64,000 bases of DNA from Girardinichthys multiradiatus (taxonomy: Eukaryota; Chordata; Actinopteri; Cyprinodontiformes; Goodeidae): positions 41,197,675 to 41,261,674 of the forward strand of contig NC_061812.1 in the NCBI RefSeq assembly GCF_021462225.1, given 5' to 3'. This document shows positions 13,940 to 27,154 of the stretch, piece by piece (positions within the stretch are counted from its first letter, which is position 1; every line of letters starts with the position of its first letter). A program made the translations under genes and the position numbers. The notes below the pieces were generated by a model. That model saw only the letters and a list, made by a program, of their open reading frames with translations, searched no databases and had not been told where the DNA came from.

Positions 13940-15215
13940 TGCCCCACTCGGTGCCAATCTCAAATATTCAAATCATCAAAACAAATTGTATTTTTAAAGA
14001 CAAACTGGGTATTCACAACACACAGATTTCAAATGATGATTTTATTTATTCGGGCAAAGAGCTATGCAAACACACCTGCCTTTCTGTGGAAAAAGTAATC
14101 CCTCCCCTTTTATAAATAATGAATTAAGTGTGATTCGCCAGTGTTTTTTTAAAAAGCTTGCTTGATTCTTACTTGCCACTCCCAGGCTTAATTACTGCTT
14201 TGACCTGAAGAGGCTACAGATCACCTAAATAGAATGTGTCTGACAACATGAGGTAGCCTAAAAGATCTCAAAAAGCACCACATTAAGCCCCGAACCAAAG
14301 AAATTCAACAACACATTAGAAACAACATTTGATATTATTTGGGTTTCTTCAGCAGGACAAGGGTCTGAAAAAATAGCAAGACAAAAAACAAACTGAAGGT
14401 TTTGGGGTGGCTGGGTCAAAGTCCAGACCTAAAGCTGATTGAGATGCTGTGGCATGACCTTAGGCAGTGCTATTCATGCTTGAAAACCCTACAATATAGC
14501 TGATATTCCAGGCCACAAAAAGGGCAGCTATTATCTCTGCAGACCCCACGCATCCTGGACACAAACTTTTTAGACTTTTCAAGTCGGCGCTACAGAACAC
14601 TATTTGCAAAAAGCAGCTACCACAGAGACAGTTTCTTTCCCCAGGCTGCAGGCTGTCCTTCTGATGAACACAGTGAACACCTTACAGCTGAAGTAGTCAG
14701 CTACTCTGCTGTGAAACAAAATAAGCATATCTGGACAATCACAAACTGCCTTTCTTTTATTCTATTTCTTTAAACATAAAAAAGCTGTAGACACACATAC
14801 GTGCACATTCTGTTGCTATATGCTTTAATTTATTTCCTCTAAACCTTATAATACCTCAGAAGCATGTCAGACATTAAATATCATTTCTGAATTAAAACAA
14901 CTCTGCAAAAAAGAGTAGGCTAAAAATCTTCCACAACAATGTAAAAGACTTTATTATAAACACTTGATGGCAGTTGTTTCCGCCATGATGGCCCTACCAG
15001 TAATTAGGTTAAGGTGGCAATTGCTTTTTCAGGGCCAGGATGATGTTGGTAGCTGTTACCCCTTCATAAATAAAATCATCATCTAAAAGTTGCATTTTGT
15101 ATTCATTCTGGTTATCTTAAAAATTAACCTTTATTGGACAATCTAACACATTTAAGTGTGACAAAAAAGCTAAATCACAAGAAATCTGTAAGGGGGTAAA
15201 CCCTTTTTGTACATT
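13940..15215 (+). mobile_element. Tc1-like DNA transposon split by a LINE fragment
   Basis: A different Tc1 subfamily. The left end has gtggaaaaagtaatccctcc and a block resembling aattaagtgtgatt. The right end near 15.16 kb has acatttaagtgtgacaaa and a decayed gggggtaaacccttttt. Transposase remains include the catalytic-Glu region (WLGQSPDLKLIEMLWHDL, near 14,410-14,460), and then, beyond an insertion, the C-terminal part from about 14,895 (ALKQ-like, RVG, then GGCAG TTGTTTCCGCC). Frame broken. Confidence 0.65.
14497..14893 (+). mobile_element. LINE 3' fragment nested in a Tc1 element
   Basis: Reads as the terminal part of a fish LINE reverse-transcriptase ORF and UTR: cctggacacaaactttttag, gtcggcgctacagaacacta, gacagtttctttccccaggc. 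The Tc1 transposase sense sequence stops just before it and resumes just after, so the LINE piece was inserted later. Confidence 0.55.
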
Positions 15216-15259
15216 ATTCTCCAAAATGAAATTATTCTCTATTAGATAATAAATATTTT

Positions 15260-16250
15260 CTGTAAAAATAAAATTCACTCAAACAACTATCATTTACAAA
15301 CAGGAAACTAATAGTTTCATCCAAATGAGAAGCAAGGTTTACTTCTCTGGCTTCCACTGATGGGCTCTCATCTATTATGCAAGTTTCCAATAGTCCCTAA
15401 GTGTATATCAGAAGGTCCATTTTAGCTTCACACATTCCAGCACCAATAAGAACTACGATGGGCTGAGTGGCTCTACATTTTCAGTTCCACACTCAGTCTC
15501 ACATAAAGCTTCCTCCGCAGCCCTCCAAGAGACCCTGCCAACATTTAACAGCTTTTCCATGGTATGTGGGGCCCCCAGCATGTTGAGCAGTAAGAAGTCG
15601 GAGTGGGAGCAGGTGAAGGCAGTCTTGAGGGAAAGCTCTGAGTTCCTGCTTCACTCACGAAGACGCAACAGTAGGATCAGCTTGGCATCCGGAAAAGTGC
15701 TACTTGCTGGCAGCCGGCCGGGCACTTGGACAGCTGGCACCATCTATACGTCTCCATCCTCTACTTCTCTCACACTGAATTTAGCTTACAATATGACAGT
15801 CTGATAGAGGTCTGCTGTCATCTCTCTAACTTGCAGTCCCAGAGTAGTGTAAACATCAGAGCACTGGCTCAGCAGGGGCCTTCTTATCTGTAACTGGTAG
15901 CAGAGCAGAGGTGAGAGAGAAGTTGAAGTTGCTGAGACAAACTGTAGGTTTTCCCACAGAGGGAGGGTAAAAGGTCATCAGGTCTCCTGTCTGTCAGTTA
16001 AACAGACCTGAAAATGTGAAAACAGTCGGGCCCTTCGGTAAAATCCGTTAGTCTGGGCAATGCTGCCCTCTACTGCATGTATCACAGGTCTGTCACCAAA
16101 GAGTAGCACTCATGACCCTCTTCCAACATCATGACAGAAACATTAAGACTGTATACAAACAGTTGCTATACAAGCACACATAGGAGCGCTTACAAATGTA
16201 CATGTGGTTAATTATTAATTTTGTTTTTTTAATTCTGTTACTTCAATGTC
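15260..16250. other. Gene-free sequence
   Basis: No recognised gene. An 81-codon frame at 15,559-15,804 has no similarity I can name. Confidence 0.35.
16062..16076 (-). promoter_or_regulatory. Weak CTCF-like motif
   Basis: On the minus strand, GCAGTAGAGGGCAGC matches 12 of 15 consensus positions, including the central AGRGGGC block. Confidence 0.2.
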
Positions 16251-16254
16251 TTTT

Positions 16255-17100
16255 ATTAGTCAAGACTTACTTTAGCGGCAAGTGTTTTGGCATATATTTT
16301 TCTACCACCTTTGCACATCTAAAGACAACAATCTTGTTATTTGCAGAATAGCTCAAGCACAGTCAGATTAGATGAGAAGATATGTGGACATCATTTTAAA
16401 ATCAATTCCGCCAATTCTCTGTTGGATTTAGGTTTGGATAAGAACGAAAACAAAAGATCTTGCGAAGATGCTGCCTGTAGCTGGTATGTGAGGGTCATTA
16501 TCCAAAGTGTAATGGGTCTGGTACAGACACAGGCTGGAGGTTTTTGGAGACATGTCCTGTGGTCTGCTGAAACTGAAATTTAAATTTTGGGAAGAAAGAA
16601 AAAGGAAGCTTGAAAGCCTGAGAACATCATTCCAACTGTATGGACTGATAGCATCCTTTTGTGTGGGTGTTTGGTGCGGGGGGAACTGGTACACCTCACA
16701 AAATAGATGGCATCATGAGGAAAGAACATTATGTTGAAGCAACATCTCTGGACATCAATCTGGAAGTTAACGCTCAGGCAAAGTGGGCCAACAAAATGGA
16801 CAATGAGCCAAATCATACCTCCAAATTAGTGGATAAAGGACACACGGTCATTGTTGTGGAGTTCCCATCACAAAGCCCTGACCTCAGTCCAATAGAAAAA
16901 AAAAAGGATTTATGAACAGAACTGAAAAGGTGTGTGTGAGCAAGACAGCTTGCAAACATGACTCAGTTACACCAATTCTGTCAGGAGGAATGGGCCAAGA
17001 TTCAAGCAAACTGTTGTGAGAAGCTTGTGGAAGGACACCCTACATGCCCGACCCAATCACACCAATTCTGCCAAATGATGGAATCTAGGTTAACTTCTAA
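16255..17100. mobile_element. Two opposed Tc1-like fragments
   Basis: Positions 16,255-16,480 resemble the antisense start of a Tc1 transposase region (tttgcacatctaaagacaac, gaatagctcaagcacagtca). Positions 16,600-17,060 are sense for the C-terminal catalytic part: MDNEPNHTSKLV, then VVEFPSQSPDLSPIEKKKDL (the third catalytic residue region). Stops and a poly-A expansion break the frame. Confidence 0.65.
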
Positions 17101-20100
17101 ATTTGACACTTAACAAACAGAAAAAATATAGGTAACCCTAACCAACCTAAATCAAGAGAGGTTTAATTTGACGCTAATGTTAACGTCAATATTACTACTC
17201 AGAGAACGTAGAAAAACAGGAGGTTATGAGACTTTTTATACACATATGTAAATATCTAGCTTTAACCATAATTGTCCTGGAGTTTATGAGCTGTTAATTG
17301 TGCAGAGGTTTTGTCCCTCTACTTAAGCCAATGCAAAACAGAATAGTTAGAGCCCAAGTCAATTATTTGAAAAGTTATATTCGGTAATTTGAATAAAATT
17401 ATCTCGAACATTAATTAGAATTAAGGTAATTTAGCTGAGTTAGTATATTTTAGGATTTGGTTTGAGTTTGACTAATTTGCTTAAATTTCTTTTAGTTGTC
17501 ACCCTTTCATTATTTTTTCTCAGAAAAGTTACAAATCCTTACATTAGTTGGTTAAGTCGGTTTGTTTGATCAGTTTCACATTACTGGTGTATTTTCTGAT
17601 CAACCACATTTTTTCCCCTTTTAGAGAAGATAGTTATTTTAACTCTTGTCCAACAGATTGAGTTCTTCCTTTACCAGCAGGGGGAGCCATGCTCCAAAGT
17701 GCAACGTTCTCCTTCACATATGGTCAGTTGGGTCCAAGAAGAAACACAAAAGGAACCTTATGAGTGTACATCACCTTGCATGCAGCTGGCCCCTGGTATT
17801 TCAAAACAGGAAAACAAGCTAACACTTTAAAAAGCTCACAAATGTATACTGGAACTTTACTGTAGAGTAAATGTGAACCTTTTGCACCTGCTTGTTCTCC
17901 TGGTACATGGAATTGAGGACATTTCACCACACATTTATTGATATGATGTTTCTGTGTGTTTTCTCAATGACAGGAAGAGGCTATCTCATAGGAAGTGGAA
18001 GTAGGAGCGTCCCTCTCTCACACACATACACCCCCTCTCTCCATGGACAGCCCATCCTGTAGCTGGGAGCTTTGTGAACCAGGAACACCCCCGTTTTGCT
18101 AGCCCATGGCTGCCTGTTTGTATTTTGGTGCTCGTCATCCTTTCTGACCTGCTGGCCCGATCCTGGCGCCAGGAGTCTCCACGCCTCCCCTCCCCTCCAC
18201 CCGCCCAGACCCCACGGATAATTCAGACCAGCTGTTGCAAGGTGCCTTTCCTCCCACCCACCACATACTCACACTTGTCTCCGCTACAGCCTTGAGTTAG
18301 ACTTGGGGAGAAAAAGAGCTTGGCTGTGGTTTTTTTTTGGAGGCCCCAGTCTTTGCAAGGGGTCTCAGTGGTGTATAAAATAAATCCAAGTCAATCACAA
18401 TCCAGGCCTGTGCTCTGATACTGTCCCAAATGTTCACATTTTCAGTTGCTTATTGTCCTCTGACACAGACTCAGATGCTGATTCTTGCTCTTTTCTTGGT
18501 TTTCCACCAGTGGGACTGACCTGAATTTCTCTTTTTCGGCTAACTGTTCCTCTTAGTGATCTGGAATGTGAGTTTCTCTGAAACGAGAGCCGTAGTCTGA
18601 ATTGAGTTTTGCAGCAATATGCCTCAGTAGAGCTATCTCTTCACTGGAGTCACATGAAGAGCATGTGCATCCATGATGATCAAGTGATACTGTGAGGAGG
18701 TGGAAAGTTATTGCCGAGGAATGTTTGACGAATGTGTGCCGTGTTTAATTTGCATTTGAAGCAGTCTAACTGCATTATCGTGCTTCTTCGTGTGTATTGC
18801 TGAGTGTTTTTGGAATTGAGGGGCTCTGTGTAAAGTAAGGTGCCTCTCTGTCTACGGCCTAACCACAGTGGGACTTTGGACTGAGTTGGAGGGGAACCCC
18901 AAGCTTTTGATCCTCATTCTTCTACCCCCAGTTCTGCTGAGTAATGGCTCAGTAGTGAACTTGCAGATGTGTGTATGACTGAGGTTTGGATTTCTTTTTT
19001 GCCAAAGCGGCGCTGGTGCTGGTGGTAGTGGTGCGGTTTCCTCATATTAGAACAGCAGTGGATCTTGTCAGAAACAGGGGCCCAATAGAGGTGGGTGTGG
19101 GGGGTGGTGCAAAGAGCTTTTCTGGTGGAACTATGGAGGAAAATAGTTCATGCTGCATTGGGATTTCCTGCCTTTGCCCTGGTTAGACCCCCCTCCTCCC
19201 TTCCTTGTCTACCCACTCAGCTGTTAATGGCCTTCAGCTCTATAGAAAGTGCTTGGACAATATTACAGCTGGAGTAAAGTTAAGCGCTTGAGTTTACGAA
19301 AAGCAGACTAGATTTGAGGGGTGTAAGTTCAGCGGTGATCTAGACTTTTGCAATCAGTCTCTAATTTCCTGTTTTAATCTGTGCATCCACTGGCCAATGT
19401 TTCCTTTTCTTTTATTCAGAGAAGTCTGCAGATCTCTTTAAACTGCAGCATGTCTGAATTACTTCCTTTTCGTTCTTATCACACCAATAAAACAAACTGT
19501 TAGAATTTAACTAATAAAACTGGTGTTGCAAACATTTTATTTGGATCGACCAATATTTACAAACTGTGCAAAATTAACAGGTAAATTTAGCTCAGTTATT
19601 TTAGTTAAATTTAAATAAATGTTTAGCTATTTTTACTCAAGTTAAATAACTTCAGTAACTTCAAGTTCTAACCATTGCTTTATATTGACTTAAACATTAG
19701 ACACAACATCCTATATTGATTAATTTATATCCTATTAATTTCCCCAAACAGTCCATAAGCCTAATAATTTTTAACAGGGGGCCATTTTTAACTTTTTAAT
19801 AACCTGATGAGACCTTACTGAACCTCTTCTATAGGATGCTACGATGGTGAAACAATGTTTGTGTGCAGTAGGACCCAAGTGCAGGTAAACAAAGAGGCAG
19901 AAGGGTGAAGTGAAACAATATTTCATAAATAACAAAAGACTTACAACCTGGCCTGAAGAGCACAAATGGCGAGCTGGGCAAGATGATGGCCCAAAGGTTG
20001 TCCAAAGGGGGTATAGGGACACTAGGAGTGTATCGGAAGAATTCAGTAAAAACAACCAGACAGCTTAAATACAGAGAAACCATGGCAAGCAGGTGGAAAT

Positions 20101-20690
20101 AAAGAACAGCTGAGACCAATGAAGGCAGAGTAGCTGAGGGAGAGACAAGTAATGAATGTGATCTGAGCAGAGAGAAAAAACAGGAAAACATCTAACAGAA
20201 ACATCTAAATGTAACAAAACACAAAATTAAATGAGGAAATAAGTAAGCAAAGCGATAAACAAAAATGGCAGCACTAAGAGAATATAACAAAATGGAATGA
20301 AGAAGCATGAAACTCAAAACTCAAGCATTAGGATACATGCAGGATTATGATAGTTGTATGATAATGTTAATGTCAGTGGGTCGTGTTAAAGGCTTTAGCT
20401 CACACTAGAGAACCAGTTTAGCTTTATATTTTAATGTGCTTGATCAAAGATTAAATAATGTTATTGACTAATATTTAATACCCTCCAAAATCAATGTTGA
20501 TGATAACATTGGGAAAACAACTGGAGTACCTGGAAAAGCTCACACAAAGAGAGAGTCTACAAAGTCTCGACAGAAAGGCCTCCATCATTACTTGTACAGT
20601 TAAACCCAGAATTATTCTTGCTCCTGGCAGATTTAGATTTAAAATTACTTTGATTCAATTGAGAAGTCTGTTTCCGATAGAAAATTAAAC
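17100..20690. other. Gene-free region, GC-richer between about 18.0 and 19.3 kb
   Basis: No exon with recognisable protein. The part from 18.0 to 19.3 kb (cctcccctcccctccacccg, ctggtgctggtggtagtggt) is less AT-rich and has few repeats, which would suit a regulatory region, but the sequence alone does not show function. Confidence 0.3.
17674..17688 (+). promoter_or_regulatory. CTCF-like motif
   Basis: CCAGCAGGGGGAGCC matches 13 of 15 positions of the vertebrate CTCF consensus. It lies in gene-free sequence; no occupancy evidence is available. Confidence 0.3.
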
Positions 20691-20699
20691 AGGCATCTC

Positions 20700-21180
20700 T
20701 CAAAACAGAATCAAATAATTTAAAAGGGGCACTGGTTTAGAAAAAAAATGCTTTTAATTGACACTTTATTAAAAATGGCATGTTAAAAATTATTTATACC
20801 ATTCAAGACAATCAGTGCATGAAACTTTGTTGGCATTATAGCAATCAAACCATTCATGTTATTGCTGGCTAGCTTATTGCAAGTTTTCAATGGTATTTTA
20901 AGGATTTATCTTTGGTAATGGGCTCCAGGTCTTTGAGTCTGGAAGGCTTCCTTGCCATCACCCTAATCTTTAGCTCCCTCTACAGAGTCTCTGATATAGG
21001 TGATATAGATCAAATTCAAGTCAGGTCTCTGGCTGGGTCACTCTAAAACATTAATTACTCAGAAGAAGCATGTCGGTAAAATTAAAAGATTACTTTATTG
21101 TTAGCTATTATTGAACATCACATTAACATACAAATATACATGATCAAATTTAAAAAGTTTTAATAGCTAATATTTAATAC
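20700..21180 (-). mobile_element. Tc1-like DNA transposon fragment
   Basis: Shares the block ggtctttgagtctggaaggc and atcaccctaatctttagctc with the copy at 6.47-6.53 kb. Heavily decayed. Confidence 0.6.
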
Positions 21181-21199
21181 CCTTTAAAATTCTTTTTTA

Positions 21200-22425
21200 T
21201 AGAGCATATCCAGCTATAATCTACATCAAATGACCTCAGCCCTGTGAATAAACGATAGTCATGCTGCTGTTCGTGTTAAATGCAACAGGTACAGGTGCGT
21301 CTCCATTTGGCGGCACCCAGACATGTCGCATTGGTGTTAAAGAGGAAATGGATGTGGCACATGGGGGCCCTGGTTTTAGAACTTCTCTTCCAGGGCTTTG
21401 ATCTGGAAGTGTGAGCAGCGGAGCTCAGGGCCATGTGTCACTCATTAGCGGTGTGGTGAGAGCATGCTAGTTGGCAGGTTTTTTTTGGTGAGGATGCTGT
21501 GAAAATGTCTGCTCTAGGGGTGTTCCCACTAATAAACCCTGAGGGTGGCATAAGCACTTGGGGGTAGGGAGCTAAAAATAAACCCTCACAGTGCAGCTCT
21601 CTTTAATAACTCAGCATCATTTCCATCCCACCACCTTGTGGTGCACATATTTATGCTAAACAGATTGCACAGGAAGTCAAAGAGACAATCTTAGTGAAAA
21701 AACCCCGCTGCCAGCATTCACTGTGTTGGGTAAGAAGGGAAATGGAAACCAGATGTCTAGGATCCACCGTGAATATGTGAAAGCTCTAAGACTATGTCAG
21801 TTCCTCCTCATCCTATTGGTGGACAGCAACTTTTCTACGCCGTCATCGGTAATGTCGGCAATACTCCCTCCCTGTGGATGTCTCCACACAGAGATTCTGA
21901 AAAAGAGGTTGCACTGCTCTCGAAGATCATTTTCTGTAGTTCTTGTGTTTCAGTCCTCACCGCATTCCTCAGATTTCAGGGTAACTTCCCATATCCCAGG
22001 GCTCAGCCGGGTGGCAAATCTCTCAGCACTCCTCTGTGGATAGATTGCTTTCTCTAGCTTGAGAAAATAACAAGCTACAGAGTAATGACTTAACAAGCAT
22101 CAGGATAATGGCTTCAACATGTGCAAGACTGTGTGCATGTGTGTCAGTGCATGCACATATTTTTGATTGTGTGTGTGCTGTGCTTGCTTGGCCTGTGTAT
22201 GTCTATTGTTTGGGAACCGACTGTGCAGAATGAACTGGAGGAGCTGTTTGAAAGCTGGATCACTCTGATACGGCTCTGGAGGCTCTGGGCCTTTGGGGAT
22301 CAGGAGCTCTTCGTGTGTCACGATGACGAGATGTGTCTGTGGGGTGTCGATGGGAGGGATGGGTGTTTTCCATCATAAACAGCTGCTTCTCAGGCCTCCC
22401 ACAGGGAACATGTCTTCTCAGTGAG
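21200..22425. other. Gene-free region
   Basis: No recognised gene. Moderately GC-rich, with few repeats. Open frames at 21.72-22.05 and 22.12-22.38 kb overlap in several phases and have no recognisable domain. Confidence 0.35.
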
Positions 22426-22428
22426 CTA

Positions 22429-23654
<1,226 letters not shown>

Positions 23655-23659
23655 TGTAT

Positions 23660-24780
23660 TTGTCTGTATGGTGGTGGAATTGTATTTCAGCCAGTTGTTG
23701 GTGTTGACTTTGTTGAGAAGGGCTTCGAGGCCACAAGTGTTTCCTCAGAGGCACTGCCTCAAATTTAAACTTTCTTTGTTCTCTGTTGGACCAAATGGGG
23801 ACATCCTCAGCATCTGAATCCACAGCAATGAAAAACCAAACACCTGTTCCTGCTCCAGACTCATTGTGGTGTGAACCTGTTGGGTTGTTCATGGGAAATG
23901 ACATGCCTACAGACAGTTTCATGACTCAGTTACCAATGCCTTTGCTGTTGATGTTATATGCTTTTGTACAGCACAGTCAGCTGCTGCTTGATCCAGCTTG
24001 CCCAAACAAACGCAGCTACATTTCACACAGGGCTTTCGAAGGTTCAGCGAATCAAAACCTTGGAAAAAAGGGAGCAAACGTTGTTTCCCAGCATGCTGGC
24101 TGTCACTGTTTACATATGGTTACACAGTGACACGTTGGGACAGGTGCGCACAAATATGTTTCACCTCTTTCATAATACTGTTATGATGACCTGAGGCGAC
24201 AGCTCAACGACAGCTTGCACCTTGTCTGGGAAAGTATGCTAAGGTGTAAAAAGCAAGTGAAATCTGCTCTACTGGCAGGTGCAGCTCCAGAAGACCTTTA
24301 AAAAGCACCTGTTTTACTTGTTTGTAGTTTCAGAGTTTCATTTCAGATCATCAACTAGTGCAGACTTACACAGTTTAAAAATAAAATAATAGATTCATTT
24401 GTATTTTATATATTACTGCAACGCTTCATTTCCATCTTTTGTTTAAATTCTACACACTGGCTCGGGTCTTCTCAAGACCCTCCTCCTGAAGGTCAGTCTG
24501 CTCTGACTGGGCAACCTAACTGATTGTGATTAAAGAGAGCCAGTAGACAGACAGGTGTAATGTTTAATCATTATGATTTCAACAAGAAATGGTGAAAGGT
24601 ATGGCTAACAATAGAACAATTTCAAGCAGTCAGAGGCTGTCTGAGAGCAATGAGATTGGTAGTGAATATCACATTTATAAAATTAATGTTGTGTTTGTTT
24701 TGTAGAAAGTATGCTGAGTTTAATGTTTAGAGAAATGATCAAACCACAGACAGATCCCAGTTGAGAAAATTACAGTTAAG
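23660..24780. other. Gene-free sequence
   Basis: Frames of 100-114 codons on both strands at 23.62-24.13 kb overlap each other and match nothing known to me; neither is called. Confidence 0.35.
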
Positions 24781-24784
24781 CACC

Positions 24785-25440
24785 TGTTGTCACATTTCAA
24801 CAATGTTATATTGGAATTTTCTGTGACGGACCAACATGAAGTAATAAATTACAGGAAGGTGGGAGGAAAAGGATAAATGTTTTTCAAATCTTTTTCACAA
24901 ACAAAAACCTGAAGATTGTGCCTTTACCTTTCTGAGTCGAATGTTGCACTTACAGCTGCAAGTTGTTAGGGGTATGTCTTTTCACCTTTCTTCTTTGCAA
25001 AATAGCTGAGGCTCCAGTCAGACTTGATGGTTAGCATCTGTAAACAACAGCTTTAAATTCTTGCTATAGACTCACAGTTGGATCGCTCTGGACTTTGAGT
25101 GGGCCATTCTAACTCATGTGTTTGTTGCTGCTAACCATTTCACAATATCTCTGGCTGTATGCTTGGGTTCATTGTCCTGCTGGAAGGTAAACCGCTGCTG
25201 CAGTCTCAAGTCTTTTGCAACCACTAACAGGTTTCTCCTGTATTAGATTTCATTCAACCTCCCATCAAATCTGACCAGCTTTTATATCCCTGCCAAAGAG
25301 ATTTATTCCCACAGCATGAGGCTACCACCACCATGTTTCACAGGGAGGATGATGTGCAGTGTTGGCTTTCTGCACCACAAAGCATTTTCCATTTTTTAAG
25401 TCAATAACATTGATCAAAAGTGTTTGTGTTTTCTGTAGCA
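24785..25440 (-). mobile_element. Tc1-like DNA transposon, decayed copy
   Basis: Terminal-like gttgtcacatttcaacaatg opens the copy. Antisense transposase signals follow: tgaggctaccaccaccatgt, ttcattgtcctgctggaagg and ggatcgctctggactttgag. Truncated at the far end. Confidence 0.7.
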
Positions 25441-25684
25441 CGTTGTTTGGGTCATTGGTATGCTTTTTTATGGTGAAGCAACTTATTTTATTTAGAAAAC
25501 TGTAACTCTACAAGGCCACACAGAGTTCAGGGAAATGGTACAAGCTCTTACCTCGCAAAAAGTGATCCTAATGTATTCCATGTCCTCAGATCAAGGAATC
25601 CTACACTAATCATTTAAGAAGCTTAAACAAATAGAAAAATGATATGTTCAGCTGCTTCACAGCTGGTAGGTTTTACAGGGAAAC

Positions 25685-25732
25685 AGCATACTTGGCATTG
25701 TAAACCAATTGGTTTACAATGCCAAGTATGCT
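25685..25732. repeat. Perfect 48-bp palindrome
   Basis: The left arm begins AGCATACTTGGCATTGTAAA and the right arm is its exact reverse complement. They meet at CCAATTGG with no spacer, and the symmetry stops abruptly at both ends. Confidence 0.97.
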
Positions 25733-25934
25733 CATTATAATGGATATAATATGAAATCAACATGACTATGGAGATATATGTGACATAATGCATCATCTGT
25801 TCTCTATGCAAATTGAAAATACTGTGCAGAAATGTCAGCTCTATCAGTAAATGTTGGAACCAATAGGAGGAAAAGGACAAAAATGGCTCATATCAGAATG
25901 ACCGTTTAAAAGTTCAAAAAGATTCATGAACAAA

Positions 25935-26135
25935 CACTGTCTTGCTAAGTATTTATGCCTCCTAAACCTTTCCACATTTGTCATTACACGCCACAGACTT
26001 CAATGTATTTATTGTGATTTTAAGCAAAGGACCAAGGCTAAATTATATTTAATTCTTAACTAAAAGGAAAATGATATATGATATAAAAGTCAGTAAAAGT
26101 GTGGTTTACATTTGCAATTAGCCCCCATTATTGTG
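25935..26135 (+). mobile_element. Tc1-like terminal fragment
   Basis: Reads tgctaagtatttatgcctcc, then a block like ccacatttgtcattacacgc, then tgtatttattgtgattttaa, the same order as the left ends of other copies here. The rest of the element is absent. Confidence 0.55.
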
Positions 26136-26139
26136 ATAG

Positions 26140-27150
26140 CCCTAAATAAAATCCAACATAACCAATTGGCCTCAGAAGTCAGCAAGTTTGTAAACATGTT
26201 GTAGTTTTACATGGCTAAATATAATTGAAATGCTTTTTGCTTTTATCCTTACAGATAATGACAAACCTCTGGCTGAGATGCCACACAAGCGTTTGAAAGC
26301 ACTAAATGTAAAAAAAAGCAACATCAGGATTTTATCTAAGAATCTCTTGTTTCCTGTCCCAGAATGCAATTCAGGTTTATTCTCCTCCTCATCTCCTGTC
26401 CAATCCCATCAGCCTCAGGTTGATCAAATGCCCAGAAGGACACACAGGAGAAGCAAAGAGCTCAGGCATCACCCATGTCCCCCCACCTCCTCTCTTTCCT
26501 CTTCTCACTGGCATTGAGTCCAGAGCAACACATGTCTCTGATCAAGCCCAGCCTGCGTCATCAGTTAGTAAACTCCAGGCTCCAGGAAAACCAACAGAGA
26601 GCACATTCATAGCCGGCGACCCTGTGACTGAGTGTGTGATTCATTACTTTTTAATATGCTTCCTCACCCCCATCCCCTAACCCCCAACCACTTCTCCAAT
26701 CCGGCCGAGGGGCAACTGCACAGCCTGATCGAATCCATCATTTAGCATACTTGTGGTGTTACCGCTGCTGGTCTTGTTTACCAGATGCAATGGCTGTCTC
26801 AGTTCAGCAGAGAGGAATTAGCTCTGCATTCTGAAGTTTGCTTTGGAGTGAAGAGTGAGACAGTGACGGTCAAGAAACTTTTCTTGGAAACAAACCATCT
26901 CATCGCATCACATTTGGACATGGCAAATAATATATTAACCCAAAACATTAGAGAAGGTAAAAGAAACTATGAGGTGCTAATCTTCTTGGAGGAGGCCAAA
27001 GGAGTAATGTATGAGACAAGAAGAGTTTTGGGAGTGTATCTGTTAAAACTGAGCTGCAAATCTACTCTAAAAAACAGATTACAGGTATGACTTTGTTTCC
27101 GATCCCTCAGACAGCTGACACAGATTACACTTACTGAAGTCAAATTTTAC
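26140..27150. other. Gene-free sequence
   Basis: Contains a 101-codon plus-strand frame (26,785-27,090) with no recognisable domain and no splice context. Not called as a gene. Confidence 0.35.
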
Positions 27151-27154
27151 AATG

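Noticed and set aside
26785..27090. 101-codon plus-strand frame
   Set aside because: No recognisable domain, no promoter or splice context, AT-rich surroundings and adjacent to a transposon; chance frame is more likely.
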